Positions 28,141 through 37,165 of a DNA stretch of 64,000 bases are shown piece by piece. The notes under the pieces are model-generated. The model was not told the origin of the DNA and ran no database searches. It worked only from the letters and a program-made list of their open reading frames with translations. Every line of letters starts with the position of its first letter. The first letter of the stretch is position 1. Source of the stretch: Streptomyces marianii (GTDB lineage Bacteria > Actinomycetota > Actinomycetes > Streptomycetales > Streptomycetaceae); contig NZ_VAWE01000001.1 in assembly GCF_005795905.1 (NCBI RefSeq), positions 4,138,001 to 4,202,000 of the forward strand, written 5' to 3'. The translations under genes were made by a program, and so were the position numbers.

Positions 28141-30138
28141 ATGGAAGAGCCGCGTCGCCTCGGCGGCCGGTACGAGCTGGGCTCGGTGCTCGGCCGTGGT
28201 GGCATGGCCGAGGTCTACCTCGCCCACGACACCCGGCTCGGTCGCACCGTTGCCGTGAAGACGCTGCGGGCGGACCTTGCCCGTGACCCGTCCTTCCAGG
28301 CCCGGTTCCGCCGTGAGGCCCAGTCGGCCGCCTCGCTGAATCATCCCGCGATCGTCGCCGTGTACGACACCGGCGAGGACTACGTGGACAGCGTCTCCAT
28401 CCCGTACATCGTGATGGAGTACGTGGACGGTTCCACGCTCAGAGAGCTGCTGCACTCCGGGCGCAAGCTGCTGCCCGAGCGCACGCTCGAGATGACCATC
28501 GGCATCCTCCAGGCCCTCGAGTACTCGCACCGCAACGGCATCGTGCACCGCGACATCAAGCCGGCGAACGTCATGCTGACGCGCACCGGCCAGGTCAAGG
28601 TGATGGACTTCGGCATCGCGCGCGCCATGGGCGACTCCGGCATGACCATGACCCAGACCGCGGCCGTGATCGGCACCGCCCAGTACCTCTCTCCGGAACA
28701 GGCCAAGGGCGAGCAGGTCGACGCCCGGTCCGACCTGTACTCCACGGGCTGTCTGCTCTACGAGCTGCTGACGGTCCGGCCGCCCTTCGTCGGGGACTCC
28801 CCGGTGGCGGTCGCCTATCAGCACGTTCGGGAGGAGCCGCAGGCCCCGAGCGTCTTCGACCCCGAGATCACGCCCGAGATGGACGCGATCGTCCTGAAGG
28901 CGCTGGTAAAGGACCCGGACTACCGCTACCAGTCCGCCGACGAGATGCGGGCCGACATCGAGGCGTGCCTCGACGGCCAGCCGGTCGCGGCGACCGCGGC
29001 GATGGGCGCCGTCGGCTACGGCGGCGCGTACGGCGCCCAGCAGGGCCGCGGCGGCGACCAGCCGACGACGGCGCTGCGCCAGGCGGACCCTGGCGGTCAG
29101 ACGTCGATGCTGCCGCCCATGAACCCGGACGACGGCGGATTCGGCGCGTACGACGACCGCCCGGACCGCCGCCGCCAGAAGAAGTCGAACACCTCCACGA
29201 TCCTGCTCGTCGTCGCCGGCATCCTCGTGCTCGTCGGCGCGATCCTGATCGGCAAGGCGGTTTTCAGTCAGAACGAGGCCGGCGGCAAGGTCGGCGTGCC
29301 GCAGCTGGTCGGCAAGCCGTTCGAGGAAGCCAAACGCCTCGGCGAGAACGCCAAGGTCGAGGTCGCCCAGTCCGGCACGGACCGCTGCGACCAGCCCAAG
29401 GGCAGCGTTTGCAGCCAGACCCCGAACAGCGGTCAGATGAACCAGGGCGACACCGTCCAGGTGGTCGTCTCCGAGGGCGCGCCGCTGGTCAAGGTGCCGG
29501 ACGTCACGAAGGACTCCGAAGAGGACGCCGTCAAGGAGCTGAAGGACAAGGGCTTCGAGGTCGAGACCGAGTCGGTCGAGTCCGACCAGGAGCGCGGCAC
29601 GGTCGTCGAACAGGACCCCGAGGGCGGCACCCGGGTGGAGAAGGGTGAGACCGTCACCCTGAAGATCGCCAAGCAGGAGACGAAGCCCGTACCGGACGTG
29701 GTCGGTCAGCAGTTCGATCAGGCCAACCAGCAGCTGACGACCCTCGGGTACACGGTCGTACGGCAGGACGTCGACGGGGCCGAGCCGGCGGGCCAGATCA
29801 TCGCCCAGGATCCGACTGCGGGCTCCAAGGAGGCCAAGGGCATCACGATCACACTGAAGGTCTCCAAGGGCCCGCAGACGCCTCAGGCCCAGGTGCCGGA
29901 GGTGCGGAACCGCACTCTGGGCGAGGCCAGGGCCCTGCTGCAGCAGGCCGGATTCAACAACATCCAGGTGCAGGGCGACCAGAACGACAACGCCCGGGTG
30001 ATCCAGCAGACCCCCCAGCCGGGAACCCAGGGTGACCCCGCTCAGACCCAGGTGGTGCTGTTCACGCTCCCCGGTGGCGACGGCAACGACGGCGGGGGCA
30101 ACAACGGCGGCGGATTCATCGGCGGGCGCGGCGACTGA
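28141..30138 (+). CDS. pknB: PknB-type Ser/Thr protein kinase with four PASTA domains
   Basis: 665 residues. The kinase domain (about 10-275) has GRGGMAEVY, the catalytic Lys about 40, HRDIKPAN (Asp about 138), DFG (about 156) and a Thr-rich activation loop (TMTQTAAVIGTAQY). A juxtamembrane Gly/Gln-rich region leads to one helix (about 352-372) and four extracellular PASTA repeats (about 380-655), which sense muropeptides or lipid II. It ends in a Gly/Asn-rich tail. The ATG at 28141 starts the conserved MEEPRRLGGRYEL. An upstream in-frame ATG at 28069 lacks a ribosome site. Last gene of the fha operon, followed by a hairpin. Confidence 0.96.
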   Translation: MEEPRRLGGRYELGSVLGRGGMAEVYLAHDTRLGRTVAVKTLRADLARDPSFQARFRREAQSAASLNHPAIVAVYDTGEDYVDSVSIPYIVMEYVDGSTLRELLHSGRKLLPERTLEMTIGILQALEYSHRNGIVHRDIKPANVMLTRTGQVKVMDFGIARAMGDSGMTMTQTAAVIGTAQYLSPEQAKGEQVDARSDLYSTGCLLYELLTVRPPFVGDSPVAVAYQHVREEPQAPSVFDPEITPEMDAIVLKALVKDPDYRYQSADEMRADIEACLDGQPVAATAAMGAVGYGGAYGAQQGRGGDQPTTALRQADPGGQTSMLPPMNPDDGGFGAYDDRPDRRRQKKSNTSTILLVVAGILVLVGAILIGKAVFSQNEAGGKVGVPQLVGKPFEEAKRLGENAKVEVAQSGTDRCDQPKGSVCSQTPNSGQMNQGDTVQVVVSEGAPLVKVPDVTKDSEEDAVKELKDKGFEVETESVESDQERGTVVEQDPEGGTRVEKGETVTLKIAKQETKPVPDVVGQQFDQANQQLTTLGYTVVRQDVDGAEPAGQIIAQDPTAGSKEAKGITITLKVSKGPQTPQAQVPEVRNRTLGEARALLQQAGFNNIQVQGDQNDNARVIQQTPQPGTQGDPAQTQVVLFTLPGGDGNDGGGNNGGGFIGGRGD

Positions 30139-30173
30139 CCTCCCGGCCACCGCACGCCCGGAACTCGGGAAGA

Positions 30174-30206
30174 AGCCCCGGCGCCCATCAGGTGCCGGGG
30201 CTTTCC
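30174..30206 (+). terminator. Intrinsic terminator after pknB
   Basis: AGCCCCGGCGCC and GGTGCCGGGGCT pair across a CATCA loop with one G-T wobble, followed by TTTCCC. It lies 36 nt after the pknB stop and closes the fha-pknB operon. Confidence 0.8.
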
Positions 30207-30434
30207 CATGTCCGACTGCGGTCCTCGAGCTCGCACGTGCGGGCCCCCGCCGCACCCGGTCGCGGGGCTCCCCGCCACGGCTCGCGGTGTCACGCTCGGG
30301 GCCCGGCGCCAAGCGCGCCGTGGCGTACGGTGGCGGGACTCAAAGGGGCGAGGTCACGACCTCCCGGCCCGCATGGGTCGGAGAAGCGCGGGTCACGGGA
30401 CCGCGGAGTCGCTGCGCGCTCGCAGCGGCCTCGC

Positions 30435-31163
30435 TCACGACTGCCGCAGCTCCGCCGGCGGCGTGCGATCCCGGTCGACCTTCTCCGTGCGCTCGAGTTC
30501 GCCCCACACGATGTAGCGGTAGTCCGAGGTGTAGACCGGCGTGCAGGTCGTGAGCGTGATGTACCGGCCCGGCTTCGTCCGGCCCGACTCCTTCGGCACG
30601 GGCTGGAGCACGTCCACGTTGTACTTGGACGTCTCCTTGAGGTCCTTGAAGACCTTGTAGATGTACCAGGTGTCCACGGTCTCGAAGACGATCGAGTCGC
30701 CCGTCTTGATCTTGTGGATGTTGTGGAACTTGGCGCCGTGGCCGTCCCGGTGGGCGGCGAGGGTGAAGTTGCCCTGCTTGTCGGCCGGCAGAGCCGACGC
30801 GATGGGGTCGACGTAGTAGCCCGCCACCCCGTTGTTGAGGGTCTTGGGGTCGGTGCCCTTCTTGACCAGGACCTCGCCGTTGCTCATGGCGGGCACGTGC
30901 AGGAAGCCGATGCCGTCCTTGGTGTCGAGCGCACCGGGGCCCCCGGCCCAGCGGTCGCGGACGCGTTCGCCCTGCTCCGCGGCCTCACGGTCGGCGATGA
31001 CGTTCGTCCACCACAGCGAGTAGACGACGAAGAGGGCCAGCACCAGCCCCGCGGTGATCAGCAGCTCGCCGAAGACACTGATGACGCCGGCGATCCGGCT
31101 GCGCGCACGTGCCACTGCACCTGTCCCTGTCCCAGTCCCTGTTGTTCTCTCGCCCGGAGCCAC
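30435..31163 (-). CDS. Class E sortase (first of three in the window)
   Basis: 242 residues. An N-terminal membrane helix (about 33-52) is followed by the sortase barrel with catalytic His in LAAHRDGH, Cys in TLTTC and Arg in SDYRYIVWG. Class E housekeeping sortases of high-GC Gram-positives cleave LAXTG-type signals and attach proteins to the cell wall; in Streptomyces such enzymes anchor chaplins. It is 9 nt downstream of the next sortase gene and probably cotranscribed. No LAXTG substrate is seen nearby. Confidence 0.93.
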   Translation of the reverse strand: MAPGERTTGTGTGTGAVARARSRIAGVISVFGELLITAGLVLALFVVYSLWWTNVIADREAAEQGERVRDRWAGGPGALDTKDGIGFLHVPAMSNGEVLVKKGTDPKTLNNGVAGYYVDPIASALPADKQGNFTLAAHRDGHGAKFHNIHKIKTGDSIVFETVDTWYIYKVFKDLKETSKYNVDVLQPVPKESGRTKPGRYITLTTCTPVYTSDYRYIVWGELERTEKVDRDRTPPAELRQS

Positions 31164-31172
31164 GCCCGTCCG

Positions 31173-32354
31173 TCAGCCGACGAGCGCGTCCGGCTTGCCC
31201 TTGCTGCGCGGGCGTTCGTCGACCATCTTGCCCCACACGATCATGCGGTACGTACTCGTGAACTCGGGCGTGCACGTCGTGAGCGTGATGTACCGGCCGG
31301 GCCCGGTGAAACCGGAGCCGGCCGGCACGGGAGCGATCACCCCGACGTTGGAGGGCGAGGTCTGCGGCAGGATGCTGTGCATCTCGTACGTGTAGTACGT
31401 GTCCTGCGTCTCGACGACGATCGGGTCGCCCTGTGCGAGCCGGTTGATGTACCGGAAGGGCTCGCCGTGGGTGTTGCGGTGCCCGGCGACCGCGAAGTTG
31501 CCCTGCTTGTCCTCGGGCATCGCCGTCTTGAGCCCGCCCTCGGCGTAGTGGCCGACCATACCCCGGTCCAGTACCCGGTGCTTGTCGATGCCCTCGGCGA
31601 TCGGCACGACGACGTCGAGCTTGGGGATGTGCATGATGGCGAAGCCCTGGCCCGGTTCGAACGCGCCCGGGGCCCGGCCCTTCGCCCAATCGTCCTGGAT
31701 CTTGTTCGCCGCGGCGTTGGCCTGCTGGCCGGCCAGGATGTTGGTCCACCACAGCTGGTACGTGACGAACAGCAGCATGAGGACGCCGATGGTGATGAAC
31801 AGCTCGCCGAAGGCCCGGCTGGCGATCACGGCCGGGCTGTCCTTGGCCGCCCGGGCCGCCCGCCGAGCCTCCACGCGGGAGAGCGGGGCCCCCGTCTCCG
31901 AGGGTTTCGGCGTCGCGGGCGGGGCGGTCGGTGCCCGGCGTCTGCGGCCCCGTCCCCGTGCTCTGGCCGCCTTACGGCGCTCGGCGCGGCCTCCGGTGGG
32001 CCGCTCGGACTCCGAAGGGCCGCCGAGCACCCGGAGCGCCGCGGTCTCGTCCTCGGGCGGGAAGAACGGCGACGGCACGGCCGCGGTCGGACGGTCGGCT
32101 CCCGTCCCTGACGGCGCCGGGTACCCCTCCCCCGGCATGGAGCCGGTCCGGCCCCGGGCCCGCCCCCGGGACTGCTCCTGAACCTGGGTATCTTCCCGGC
32201 CCTGGGGATACGCCTGCTGTCCGTACCAGTCCTCCTGATACGCCGCGGCGTACCGGCCGTGGTCGGGCCACTCCTCCGGCGGGGACTGCTGCGGCCCGCG
32301 CTGCCCGGGAACATCCGGAGCGCGGTACCACTGCGGTCCCCCCTCGCCGTTCAC
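31173..32354 (-). CDS. Class E sortase with long cytoplasmic N-terminal extension
   Basis: 393 residues from a GTG at 32354, which overlaps the stop of the pabA-like gene (GTGA). The first about 180 residues are hydrophilic and rich in Pro, Arg, Gln and Gly, with an Arg-rich stretch before a membrane helix (about 196-216). The C-terminal sortase domain has VAGHRNTHG, TLTTC and TYRMIVWG. The extension is much longer than in the neighbouring 242-residue paralogue and may be a cytoplasmic interaction or regulatory segment. Readings extending to 32906 run antisense through pabA and are spurious. Confidence 0.92.
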   Translation of the reverse strand: MNGEGGPQWYRAPDVPGQRGPQQSPPEEWPDHGRYAAAYQEDWYGQQAYPQGREDTQVQEQSRGRARGRTGSMPGEGYPAPSGTGADRPTAAVPSPFFPPEDETAALRVLGGPSESERPTGGRAERRKAARARGRGRRRRAPTAPPATPKPSETGAPLSRVEARRAARAAKDSPAVIASRAFGELFITIGVLMLLFVTYQLWWTNILAGQQANAAANKIQDDWAKGRAPGAFEPGQGFAIMHIPKLDVVVPIAEGIDKHRVLDRGMVGHYAEGGLKTAMPEDKQGNFAVAGHRNTHGEPFRYINRLAQGDPIVVETQDTYYTYEMHSILPQTSPSNVGVIAPVPAGSGFTGPGRYITLTTCTPEFTSTYRMIVWGKMVDERPRSKGKPDALVG

Positions 32355-32989
32355 GCCAGGGCCTTGCCCACCACCGGCGCGAGCCCTGCCGACCGGCCCA
32401 CCGCCCCCTTGTCGCCGCATTCCACCAGCCAGTTGGCCAGCATCAGATGGCCGTGCTCGGTGAGCACCGACTCGGGGTGGAACTGCACACCCTCGACCCG
32501 CTTCAGCCTGTGGCGCAGGCCCATGATGATTCCGTCCTCCGTGCGGGCCGTGACCTCGAGCTCGTCCGGTACGGTCCCCGGCTCCGCCGCCAGCGAGTGG
32601 TAGCGGGTCGCCGTGAAGGGAGAGGGCAGCCCGGCGAACACGCCCTTGCCCTCGTGCCGCACGAGCGAGGTCTTGCCGTGGAGCAGTTCGGGCGCCCGGT
32701 CGACCACCCCGCCGTAGGCCACGGCCATCGACTGCATGCCGAGGCAGACACCGAAGACGGGGACGTCGGTGGCGGCGCAGTGACGGACCATCTCGATGCA
32801 CACCCCGGCCTGTTCGGGGGCACCCGGCCCCGGGGACAGCAGCACCCCGTCGAAGCCGTCCTGCGCATGCGCAGTGGACACCTGGTCGTTGCGCACGACC
32901 TCGCACTCCGCGCCCAACTGGTAGAGATACTGGACGAGGTTGAAGACGAAGCTGTCGTAGTTGTCGACGACGAGAATCCGCGCGCTCAC
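32351..32989 (-). CDS. Class I glutamine amidotransferase, anthranilate/aminodeoxychorismate synthase component II (PabA/TrpG)
   Basis: 212 residues from a GTG at 32989. Family motifs: VVDNYDSFVFN at the N-terminus, LSPGPGAPEQAG, the nucleophile Cys in GVCLGMQ (about 79), and the His-Glu pair in GVQFHPES. It releases ammonia from glutamine for a chorismate-using partner, giving 4-amino-4-deoxychorismate (folate) or anthranilate. The partner is not in the window. It overlaps the next gene by 4 nt and the preceding small membrane gene by 4 nt, so it is embedded in a sortase operon. Whether it is PabA or TrpG cannot be settled here; stand-alone copies in this locus are generally treated as PabA-like. 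Confidence 0.92.
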   Translation of the reverse strand: MSARILVVDNYDSFVFNLVQYLYQLGAECEVVRNDQVSTAHAQDGFDGVLLSPGPGAPEQAGVCIEMVRHCAATDVPVFGVCLGMQSMAVAYGGVVDRAPELLHGKTSLVRHEGKGVFAGLPSPFTATRYHSLAAEPGTVPDELEVTARTEDGIIMGLRHRLKRVEGVQFHPESVLTEHGHLMLANWLVECGDKGAVGRSAGLAPVVGKALA

Positions 32990-33147
32990 TGGCCGTCCAC
33001 CGTCACGTCGTTGAACGGAAGCAGAGGCTCCGCCCAGGGGAACACGTACTGGAAGAGCACGTACACGACCGCGAGGACCAGCACGAGCGAGATGAACGCC
33101 CGCACCCACGCGTTGCCCGGCAGATGCCGCCAGATCCAGCCGTACAT
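32986..33147 (-). CDS. Small single-pass membrane protein, conserved hypothetical
   Basis: 53 residues, MYGWIWRHLPG... with one long membrane helix (about 16-37) and a polar C-terminus ending [26 protein letters not shown] precedes the ATG, giving a good ribosome site. The stop overlaps the GTG of the pabA-like gene. Function unknown. Its constant position between sortase genes suggests membrane or cell-wall work. Confidence 0.82.
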   Translation of the reverse strand: MYGWIWRHLPGNAWVRAFISLVLVLAVVYVLFQYVFPWAEPLLPFNDVTVDGQ

Positions 33148-33203
33148 GCCGTCCCTTTCCTTTCGGTACGGGACCAGATTAGAGGGCGCGGGGGGCCTGT
33201 GGG

Positions 33204-33926
33204 TCAGCTGTGGAAAGCTTCCGGTTTGCCGTGGGTCACAGGCCGGGTGGCGTCGAGGTGCGCCCACACCACCAGCCGGTGGCTGCTGCCCCACTCGGGA
33301 TCGCACGTGGTGAGGGTGAGGTAGCGGCCCGGTCCGTCGAATCCGGACTTCACCGGAACGGCGTCGATCACTCCCACGTCCCCGGGCACAGTGCGGTACG
33401 GCTTGTTCCGTATGCGGTAGGTGAACCACGTCGTCCCGTCGTTGAGGACGACCGCGTCGCCGGGACGCAGCCGCGGGAAGTCCTTGAACGGGTCCCCGTA
33501 GGTACGGCGGTGGCCGGCCACCGAGAAGTTCCCCGTCGCGCCGAGCCGGGCGCTGCCCGCATAGTGTCCGAGCCCCTTCTTCAGGGTTCCCGCCTCGGTG
33601 CCCTCCAGCACCGGCCACTCCCAGCCGGCGCCGAAGCGCGGCACGTACAGCACCGCGAAGGGCCGGCCGCGTTCGTACGGCTTCGCGGCCGGCGGGGCGG
33701 GATCCGCGGCGGGCGGCGAGACGGCGGGTCCGCTCGCCTCCGGTGCCGCAGACGGCGCCTGCGGTTGCCTCGCCCACTCCTCGTGGAGCCGGACGATCTC
33801 GTCGTCGGTCGCTCCCCCGGCCTTCACACCGGTCCAGAACAGCACGTACGCCACGAACAGCACGATCACCGCCCCCGTGGTGATGCATATCTCACTGAGC
33901 GTCCGGACGATCAGTCGCACCAACAC
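33204..33926 (-). CDS. Class E sortase (third copy)
   Basis: 240 residues with an N-terminal membrane helix (about 12-33), a Pro/Ala-rich linker and a sortase domain: catalytic His in VAGHRRTYG, Cys in TLTTCDPEW and Arg in SSHRLVVW. It is more divergent than the other two sortases (FAVLYVPRFG and TWFTYRI replace their equivalents). It lies 19 nt downstream of the DUF881 gene and heads toward the small membrane protein, so genes 34713-30435 may form one transcript. Confidence 0.92.
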   Translation of the reverse strand: MLVRLIVRTLSEICITTGAVIVLFVAYVLFWTGVKAGGATDDEIVRLHEEWARQPQAPSAAPEASGPAVSPPAADPAPPAAKPYERGRPFAVLYVPRFGAGWEWPVLEGTEAGTLKKGLGHYAGSARLGATGNFSVAGHRRTYGDPFKDFPRLRPGDAVVLNDGTTWFTYRIRNKPYRTVPGDVGVIDAVPVKSGFDGPGRYLTLTTCDPEWGSSHRLVVWAHLDATRPVTHGKPEAFHS

Positions 33927-33945
33927 GGGCCGGCCTCCCCAGGGG

Positions 33946-34713
33946 CTACTGCACGGGCTTCGCGTAGTGGAGATCCACTGTGCCCGAGTAGCCGGGGAGA
34001 GTCACCGCCTCGCGCTCGTCGACTTTCCAGCCCAGCCCGTACGCCTTCACGTAGAGCTGGTAGTTCTGGATCGCGGGGGAGGCGGTCAGCGCCCGCTTGA
34101 GCCGGTCCGGGTCGCCCACGGCGGTGACCTTGTACGGCGGTGAGTAGACCCTGCCCTGCAGGATCAGCGTGTTGCCCACGCAGCGCACGGCGCTGGTGGA
34201 GATCAGTCGCTGGTCCATGACCTGGATGCCACGGGCGCCGCCCTGCCAGAGGGCGTTGACCACGGCCTGCAGGTCCTGCTGGTGGATGACCAGGTCGTTG
34301 GCCTGCGGTTCCGGGTAACCGGGTGCCGCCTGGGCGTTCGGGGGAGCATCATTGAGAGTGACGGAGACCGCCCGGCCGCCGAGCTTCTCGGTCCCCGCGG
34401 CCGTCTCCAGGGCCCGGAGCTTCTCGTCCTCGGCCGCGGTGGAGCCGTCGTCGCGTCGGGCGAGGGCGTCGACGTCCTCGCGGACCGCCGACGTGGACTC
34501 GTCGAGTTCGGCGTTCTCGTGGCTGCGCTGCTGGATCAGGTCGGAGAGCCTCAACAGTGAGTCGTCGGTCCGGAGGTTGGTGCCCTTGGCCGTGTTGAAA
34601 CTGGTGACGAAGATCATTCCGGCGAGCGCGAAAACGGCAGCGGTCAGCAACCGGACCGGTCGCCACGAGGAGCGACGGACCGGCTCACCGGGGGAGTCGG
34701 CAGAATTGCTCAA
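33946..34713 (-). CDS. DUF881-family membrane protein
   Basis: About 255 residues if the TTG at 34713 is the start; GAAGGG lies about 10 nt upstream. An in-frame start at 34806 would add 31 residues but crosses the divergent crgA promoter region. One N-terminal helix (about 19-38) precedes an extracytoplasmic coiled-coil region ([18 protein letters not shown]...) and the DUF881 domain, with [19 protein letters not shown] and [26 protein letters not shown]881 proteins are common near division genes in Gram-positives and their role is unproven. It is divergent from crgA. Confidence 0.85.
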   Translation of the reverse strand: MSNSADSPGEPVRRSSWRPVRLLTAAVFALAGMIFVTSFNTAKGTNLRTDDSLLRLSDLIQQRSHENAELDESTSAVREDVDALARRDDGSTAAEDEKLRALETAAGTEKLGGRAVSVTLNDAPPNAQAAPGYPEPQANDLVIHQQDLQAVVNALWQGGARGIQVMDQRLISTSAVRCVGNTLILQGRVYSPPYKVTAVGDPDRLKRALTASPAIQNYQLYVKAYGLGWKVDEREAVTLPGYSGTVDLHYAKPVQ

Positions 34714-34851
34714 CGTACCCTTACCCTTCAGGCGCTGCGGAAGGACTACGCTAACGGACGCCCGGGGGAGGACCAGGTCCCCCTCACCCCCGCCGGCGCC
34801 AGCCAAGTTTCCACTGCGCGGTCACGCAGCGCATCGACAGGAGAGTCCCTC

Positions 34852-35109
34852 GTGCCGAAGTCACGTATCCGCAAGAAAGCCGACTTCACGCCTCCGCCGT
34901 CCTCGAAGCAGGCGACGAGCATCAAACTGACCAACCGCAGCTGGGTCGCTCCCGTGATGCTGGCGCTGTTCCTGATCGGGCTGGCGTGGATCGTCGTCTT
35001 CTACGTCACCGACGGCTCGCTGCCCGTGAAGACCCTCGGCAACTGGAACATCGTGGTCGGCTTCGGCTTCATCGCGGGCGGCTTCGCCGTCTCCACCCAG
35101 TGGAAGTAG
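34852..35109 (+). CDS. crgA: CrgA cell-division regulator
   Basis: 85 residues from a GTG, with GGAGAGTCC just upstream. The protein begins [15 protein letters not shown], carries two membrane helices (about 34-54 and 65-83, with [20 protein letters not shown] at the end) and has the size expected for CrgA. In Streptomyces CrgA delays Z-ring and septum formation before sporulation, and in mycobacteria it recruits PBPs and FtsZ partners. It is transcribed divergently from the DUF881 gene. Confidence 0.95.
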   Translation: MPKSRIRKKADFTPPPSSKQATSIKLTNRSWVAPVMLALFLIGLAWIVVFYVTDGSLPVKTLGNWNIVVGFGFIAGGFAVSTQWK

Positions 35110-35163
35110 CGGCGACCGACAGTCGAGCCGGTGGACCGGCCGCTGTCAAGCTCTGCCCCCAAG

Positions 35164-35375
35164 TTATCCACAGCGTCGTCCACAGATGAGGAAAAGGTCT
35201 GACGATCTGTGGATAACCCTCCGGATGTTGACGCCGGTGTGACCACTGGGGCCGATCCAGCGACGATCGCCCACGCTGTGCGCCCCTTGTCCCTCCTGGG
35301 AAGACCCAGGTCAGGGACAGGGGGCACAGCTGTTCCCCACAAGGCGCACAAGATCCGCCACACGCTGTGGACAAC
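35164..35375. promoter_or_regulatory. Cluster of DnaA-box-like sites between crgA and the rhomboid gene
   Basis: Nonamers resembling the Streptomyces DnaA box: TTATCCACA (35164-35172), TCGTCCACA (35176-35184), TGTGGATAA as inverse of TTATCCACA (35208-35216), TTCCCCACA (35333-35341, weak) and TGTGGACAA, the exact inverse of TTGTCCACA (35367-35375). The 284-bp gap lies between the 3' ends of convergent genes, so promoter control is unlikely. A DnaA-binding or titration role is inferred, supported by oriC lying about 26 kb away. Confidence 0.7.
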
Positions 35376-35393
35376 TTTGGGGAAAGCTCAGGC

Positions 35394-36293
35394 TCAGGCG
35401 AGCAGCGACTGGGTCCTCAGCACGATGGACAGGACCGACGCGACCAGGACGAGAGCGCAGACACCGACCTGCACGAGCACCCGCCGCTCACGAGGAGCGT
35501 GCACCATGCCGAACGCGATCAGCGTGCCGCCGACCAGACCGCCGACGTGGGCCTCCCAGGAGATGCCGGGCATGGTGAAGGTGATGAGCAGGTTCAGCGC
35601 CAGGAGTGCGATCACCGGACGCAGGTCGTAGTCGAGCCGGCGCAGCAGGACGGCCGTGGCGCCGAGCAGGCCCCAGATCGCCCCGGAGGCGCCGAGCGCA
35701 CCCTGGTTCGGCTCCGCCAGCAGATAGACCAGCGCGCTTCCCGCCAGTCCGGAGAGCAGATACAGCGCGAGATAGCGCGCCCGGCCGAGCGCTGCTTCCA
35801 GCGGGCCGCCCAGCCACCAGAGCCCCAGCATGTTGAAGGCGATGTGCCAGATCTCCTGGTGCAGGAACACCGACGTCACCAGGCGGTACCACTCACCGTC
35901 TGCGACTCCCACGACCTCCTGGATCCGCGGGTTGAACGCCAGCCCGATCAGATCGAGCCGGTCCGCGATGGTCCGGTCGGCGAGGACCGCGAGGAACACC
36001 GCGGCGTTGACACCCAGAAGGATCTTGGTGACGAGCCGAGGGTCACCCGAGGTGAGTTCTGCCCCCGCGATCGTACGGGGACGGCTCGCGGACGGGGCGT
36101 GTCCGGTACCCGAACCCGTACGCACGCACTCCGGGCACTGGAAGCCGACCGACGCGCTGACCATGCAGTCGGGGCAGATCGGCCGCTCACATCGGGTACA
36201 GCTGATACCGGTCTCCCGGCCCGGGTGCCGGTAGCAGCTGGGCAGCCCGTGTGCGGCCCGGGGCCGGTCCGGGCTTCCTGGCGCCTGATCCAT
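35394..36293 (-). CDS. Rhomboid-family intramembrane serine protease with N-terminal zinc-binding motif
   Basis: 299 residues from the ATG at 36293, which has AGGGGA 5 nt upstream. The N-terminal about 60 residues carry paired Cys/His (CYRHPGRE, CTRCERPICPDC, CPEC), a B-box-like zinc motif. About six membrane helices follow. The catalytic Ser is in GASGAIWG and the His in EAHVGGLVGG; HIAFNMLGLWWLG is the conserved helix 2 segment. It would cleave membrane proteins within or near the bilayer. Substrate unknown. Confidence 0.93.
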   Translation of the reverse strand: MDQAPGSPDRPRAAHGLPSCYRHPGRETGISCTRCERPICPDCMVSASVGFQCPECVRTGSGTGHAPSASRPRTIAGAELTSGDPRLVTKILLGVNAAVFLAVLADRTIADRLDLIGLAFNPRIQEVVGVADGEWYRLVTSVFLHQEIWHIAFNMLGLWWLGGPLEAALGRARYLALYLLSGLAGSALVYLLAEPNQGALGASGAIWGLLGATAVLLRRLDYDLRPVIALLALNLLITFTMPGISWEAHVGGLVGGTLIAFGMVHAPRERRVLVQVGVCALVLVASVLSIVLRTQSLLA

Positions 36294-36334
36294 GAGGTCC
36301 CCTCGTCTTCCGCGCGGGCTCCCGCGCAATGCTT

Positions 36335-36365
36335 CGCCCCGCTCGTCTTACGGACGAGCGGGGCG
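36335..36365. terminator. Perfect 13-bp hairpin between cyclophilin and rhomboid genes
   Basis: CGCCCCGCTCGTC pairs exactly with GACGAGCGGGGCG across a TTACG loop. It lies 60 nt beyond the cyclophilin stop on the minus strand and 42 nt upstream of the rhomboid start, so it probably ends the cyclophilin transcript. Confidence 0.75.
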
Positions 36366-36424
36366 TAAAGGTTCCCGTACGGAACCGGGCCTCCGCAGCT
36401 GGTTCCCGCCGCAGCCCCTGAGGG

Positions 36425-36958
36425 TCAGCCCTGGCGGGTCTCGATCACGACGGACTCGATCACCACGTCGTTCAGCGGGCGGTCGGTGCGCGGGTTGGTC
36501 GGCGCCCCCGCGATGGCGTCCACGACCTTCCGGCTGGCCTCGTCCGTGACCTCGCCGAAGATCGTGTGCTTGCGGGTCAGCCAGGCGGTGGGGGCCACGG
36601 TGACGAAGAACTGCGAGCCGTTGGTGCCCGGGCCGGCATTGGCCATGGCCAGCAGGTAGGGCCGGTCGAAGGCCAGGTCGGGGTGGAACTCGTCGGCGAA
36701 CTCGTACCCCGGGCCGCCGGTGCCGTTGCCCAGCGGATCGCCGCCCTGGATCATGAAGCCACTGATCACCCGGTGGAAGACCGTGCCGTCGTACAGCCTG
36801 TCCTTCGACTTCTTCCCGGTCGCCGGATGGGTCCACTCCCGCTCACCCGTGGCGAGCTCGACGAAGTTCTTCACCGTCTTCGGCGCGTGGTTCGGCAGAA
36901 GCCGGATGTCGATGTCGCCGTGGTTGGTCTTCAGGGTGGCGTGGAGCTGCTCGGCCAC
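36425..36958 (-). CDS. Cyclophilin-type peptidyl-prolyl cis-trans isomerase
   Basis: 177 residues from the GTG at 36958, preceded by GGAAGG at 6 nt spacing. Cyclophilin motifs: FHRVISGFMIQGGDPLGNGTGG (includes the catalytic Arg), LLAMANAGPGTNGSQFFVT, TAWLTRKHTIFGEV. There is no signal peptide or membrane helix, so it is cytosolic. It assists protein folding by isomerising proline bonds. Single gene, divergent from the DUF5324 gene. Confidence 0.96.
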   Translation of the reverse strand: MAEQLHATLKTNHGDIDIRLLPNHAPKTVKNFVELATGEREWTHPATGKKSKDRLYDGTVFHRVISGFMIQGGDPLGNGTGGPGYEFADEFHPDLAFDRPYLLAMANAGPGTNGSQFFVTVAPTAWLTRKHTIFGEVTDEASRKVVDAIAGAPTNPRTDRPLNDVVIESVVIETRQG

Positions 36959-37165
36959 GTTCTGCCTTCCGTAAGTCTTCTCTGACGTCCTCAGATCCTC
37001 CCACGGGAGGGCCGTGGACGCGGAAAATGACCCGGATGCCCGTCCCGCATGCCGTGCCGTCCCCCAGCGGGCATGATTTCGAAAAGGGTGGAAAGGCGGA
37101 TGGTGCCTTTGCTGGGTCGACAAACGCCCCAGACGCCCGCGAACGCCACCGAGGAGGAGGATCCC

